64,000 nucleotides of DNA from Alteromonadaceae bacterium (lineage in GTDB: Bacteria; Pseudomonadota; Gammaproteobacteria; Enterobacterales; Alteromonadaceae): assembly GCA_016765535.1 (NCBI GenBank), contig JAESPQ010000052.1, positions 1-64,000 on the forward strand. The letters are read 5' to 3'. Below are positions 63,168-64,000 of the stretch, in pieces. The position numbers and the translations under genes were made by a program. Position 1 is the first letter of the stretch, and each line of letters starts with the position of its first letter. The notes beneath the pieces are model-generated. The model saw only the letters and a list, made by a program, of their open reading frames with translations, was not told the origin of the DNA and ran no database searches.

Positions 63168-64000
63168 AAAAGACCCTTAATGCTCTCTAGAATATTTTTA
63201 CTTTCTTCATCAAGGTTTATGATTTCAGCTATAATCACAGTTGGATCACGTAATGGCATTTCCTCTTCAACATTAGGATTTTTAACGCTTAAATCAAATG
63301 AGGCATCCAGACTGTCAACTTTAACAGCCCAAGATTTACCTGAATCAGCAAATGATTTTTGCAGCTCAACGAACTCTTTTAGATCTTTATCATTAAGCGG
63401 AGTAGTTTTACCCATTTTGCGACCTGGATCTAATTCATAAAACCAAGTGTTTTGAGTAGATGAACCTTTTTCAAAAAATAAAACTACCGTTTTAACACCT
63501 GCACCAATGAATGTACCAGCAGGACAGTCAAGTACTGTATGTAAATTACAGTTTTCTAATAACTCTTTACGCAAGGCAACAGCAGCTTTTTCCGTATTAG
63601 ATAAAAAAGTATTTTTGATAACAATAGCAGCACGGCCACCCGGTTTAAGTGATTTAATAAAGTGCTGTAAGAATAGAAAAGCCGTTTCACCTGTTTTGAT
63701 GGTAAAGTTTTGCTGTATTTCTTTACGCTCCTTTCCTCCGAACGGTGGATTTGCAAGAATAATGCTATATTTATCAGATGGTTGCATGTCTGACAAATCT
63801 TGAGCTAACGTATTGGTGTGAATTACGTTAGGTGCTTCAATACCGTGTAAGATCATATTCATGATTGCAATTACATAAGCGAGGGACTTTTTCTCTTTCG
63901 CGTAAAAAGTATCTTCTTGTAATATTTTCAGTTCATTAGGTGATACTGGCTTTTTATCTGCACCACCTTTCCGCAAATAATCAAAGGCTTCACACAAGAA
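63164..64000 (-). CDS. hsdM: Type I restriction-modification DNA adenine methylase, C-terminal part
   Basis: Open to the right window edge; about 279 codons seen. The visible part begins FLCEAFDYLRKGGADKKP, includes the catalytic NPPFGG (motif IV, with ASYL-type helper GGRAAIVIKNTFLSNTEKAA) and KTVVLFFEKG near motif VIII. It methylates adenine (N6) at the HsdS-defined target. The N-terminal half with the SAM motif FxGxG lies beyond 64000. First visible gene of the operon that continues with hsdS, hsdR, the PHP-ATPase, the 104-aa gene and hrpB. Confidence 0.92.
   Translation of the reverse strand, partial: FLCEAFDYLRKGGADKKPVSPNELKILQEDTFYAKEKKSLAYVIAIMNMILHGIEAPNVIHTNTLAQDLSDMQPSDKYSIILANPPFGGKERKEIQQNFTIKTGETAFLFLQHFIKSLKPGGRAAIVIKNTFLSNTEKAAVALRKELLENCNLHTVLDCPAGTFIGAGVKTVVLFFEKGSSTQNTWFYELDPGRKMGKTTPLNDKDLKEFVELQKSFADSGKSWAVKVDSLDASFDLSVKNPNVEEEMPLRDPTVIIAEIINLDEESKNILESIKGLL

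Overview
The window looks like chromosomal DNA of an AT-rich marine gammaproteobacterium of the order Alteromonadales, most likely Colwelliaceae (Colwellia or Thalassotalea-like). This rests on low-GC coding sequence and on gene blocks typical of that group: glrK-qseG-glrR, ydbH-ynbE-ydbL, efpL, pilB-pilC-pilD-coaE-zapD, a psp operon, dusA and mrcB. The genus is an inference. No rRNA, tRNA or CRISPR array was seen.

Layout. 1-7622 (minus strand): the end-part of a surface glycan locus, read wzx, wzy, two GT4 glycosyltransferases, then a bacillosamine-type set (PglC-, PglD-, PglE- and partial PglF-like). Several of these genes use non-ATG starts, and one GT4 seems to begin at ATT. 7815-14301 (plus): a patatin lipase, then a TetR regulator and a three-gene export cluster (RND permease, LolA-like carrier, outer-membrane barrel). 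A TGACG-N3-CGTCA palindrome lies before both the regulator and the RND gene. 14619-18762: the ydbH-ynbE-ydbL envelope operon, a 56-aa gene and a TrmH-type methyltransferase. 18826-23895 (minus): a toxin-antitoxin pair, efpL and the glrK-qseG-glrR two-component operon. 24274-29217: an EF-hand protein, a peroxiredoxin-like lipoprotein, and a NemR-like repressor with yqhD, curA-like and DJ-1/glyoxalase III-like genes. This is a reactive-electrophile detoxification regulon with two matching operators. 29419-36788: envelope proteins, a PCu(A)C copper chaperone, an enoyl-CoA hydratase, a YIP1 protein and a MacAB-like ABC export operon. 36806-44145 (minus): type IV pilus assembly genes with coaE and zapD; a YefM-YoeB pair sits between pilB and pilA.

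44146-47217 holds a small insertion at dusA. A 15-codon copy of the dusA start, with a promoter-like sequence, lies before a Fic gene, and intact dusA lies on the other side. Exact-period 70-bp repeats full of TTTGTGTAT palindromes sit in front of fic. 47350-50469: aldo/keto reductase tas and a psp operon behind a sigma-54 promoter, with a 29-aa membrane microprotein where pspB is expected. 50675-53059 (minus): PBP1b (mrcB).

53142-64000 is the accessory region. Next to mrcB lies only the last ~22 codons of an hrpB gene. Then come five same-direction GTTGACA repeats resembling a Tn7/Mu-type transposon end. After that is a tightly spaced minus-strand operon read hsdM (cut by the window), hsdS, hsdR, a PHP-domain/SMC-like ATPase of TrlF type, a 104-aa unknown and a complete hrpB-type helicase. 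My reading is a defence island that interrupted the native hrpB and carries a substitute hrpB next to a type I restriction system. The HsdR also carries a five-fold cysteine repeat. Dispersed hairpin repeats (GTAGGGTGGGCACTTTGCCCACC type) occur at five intergenic places.
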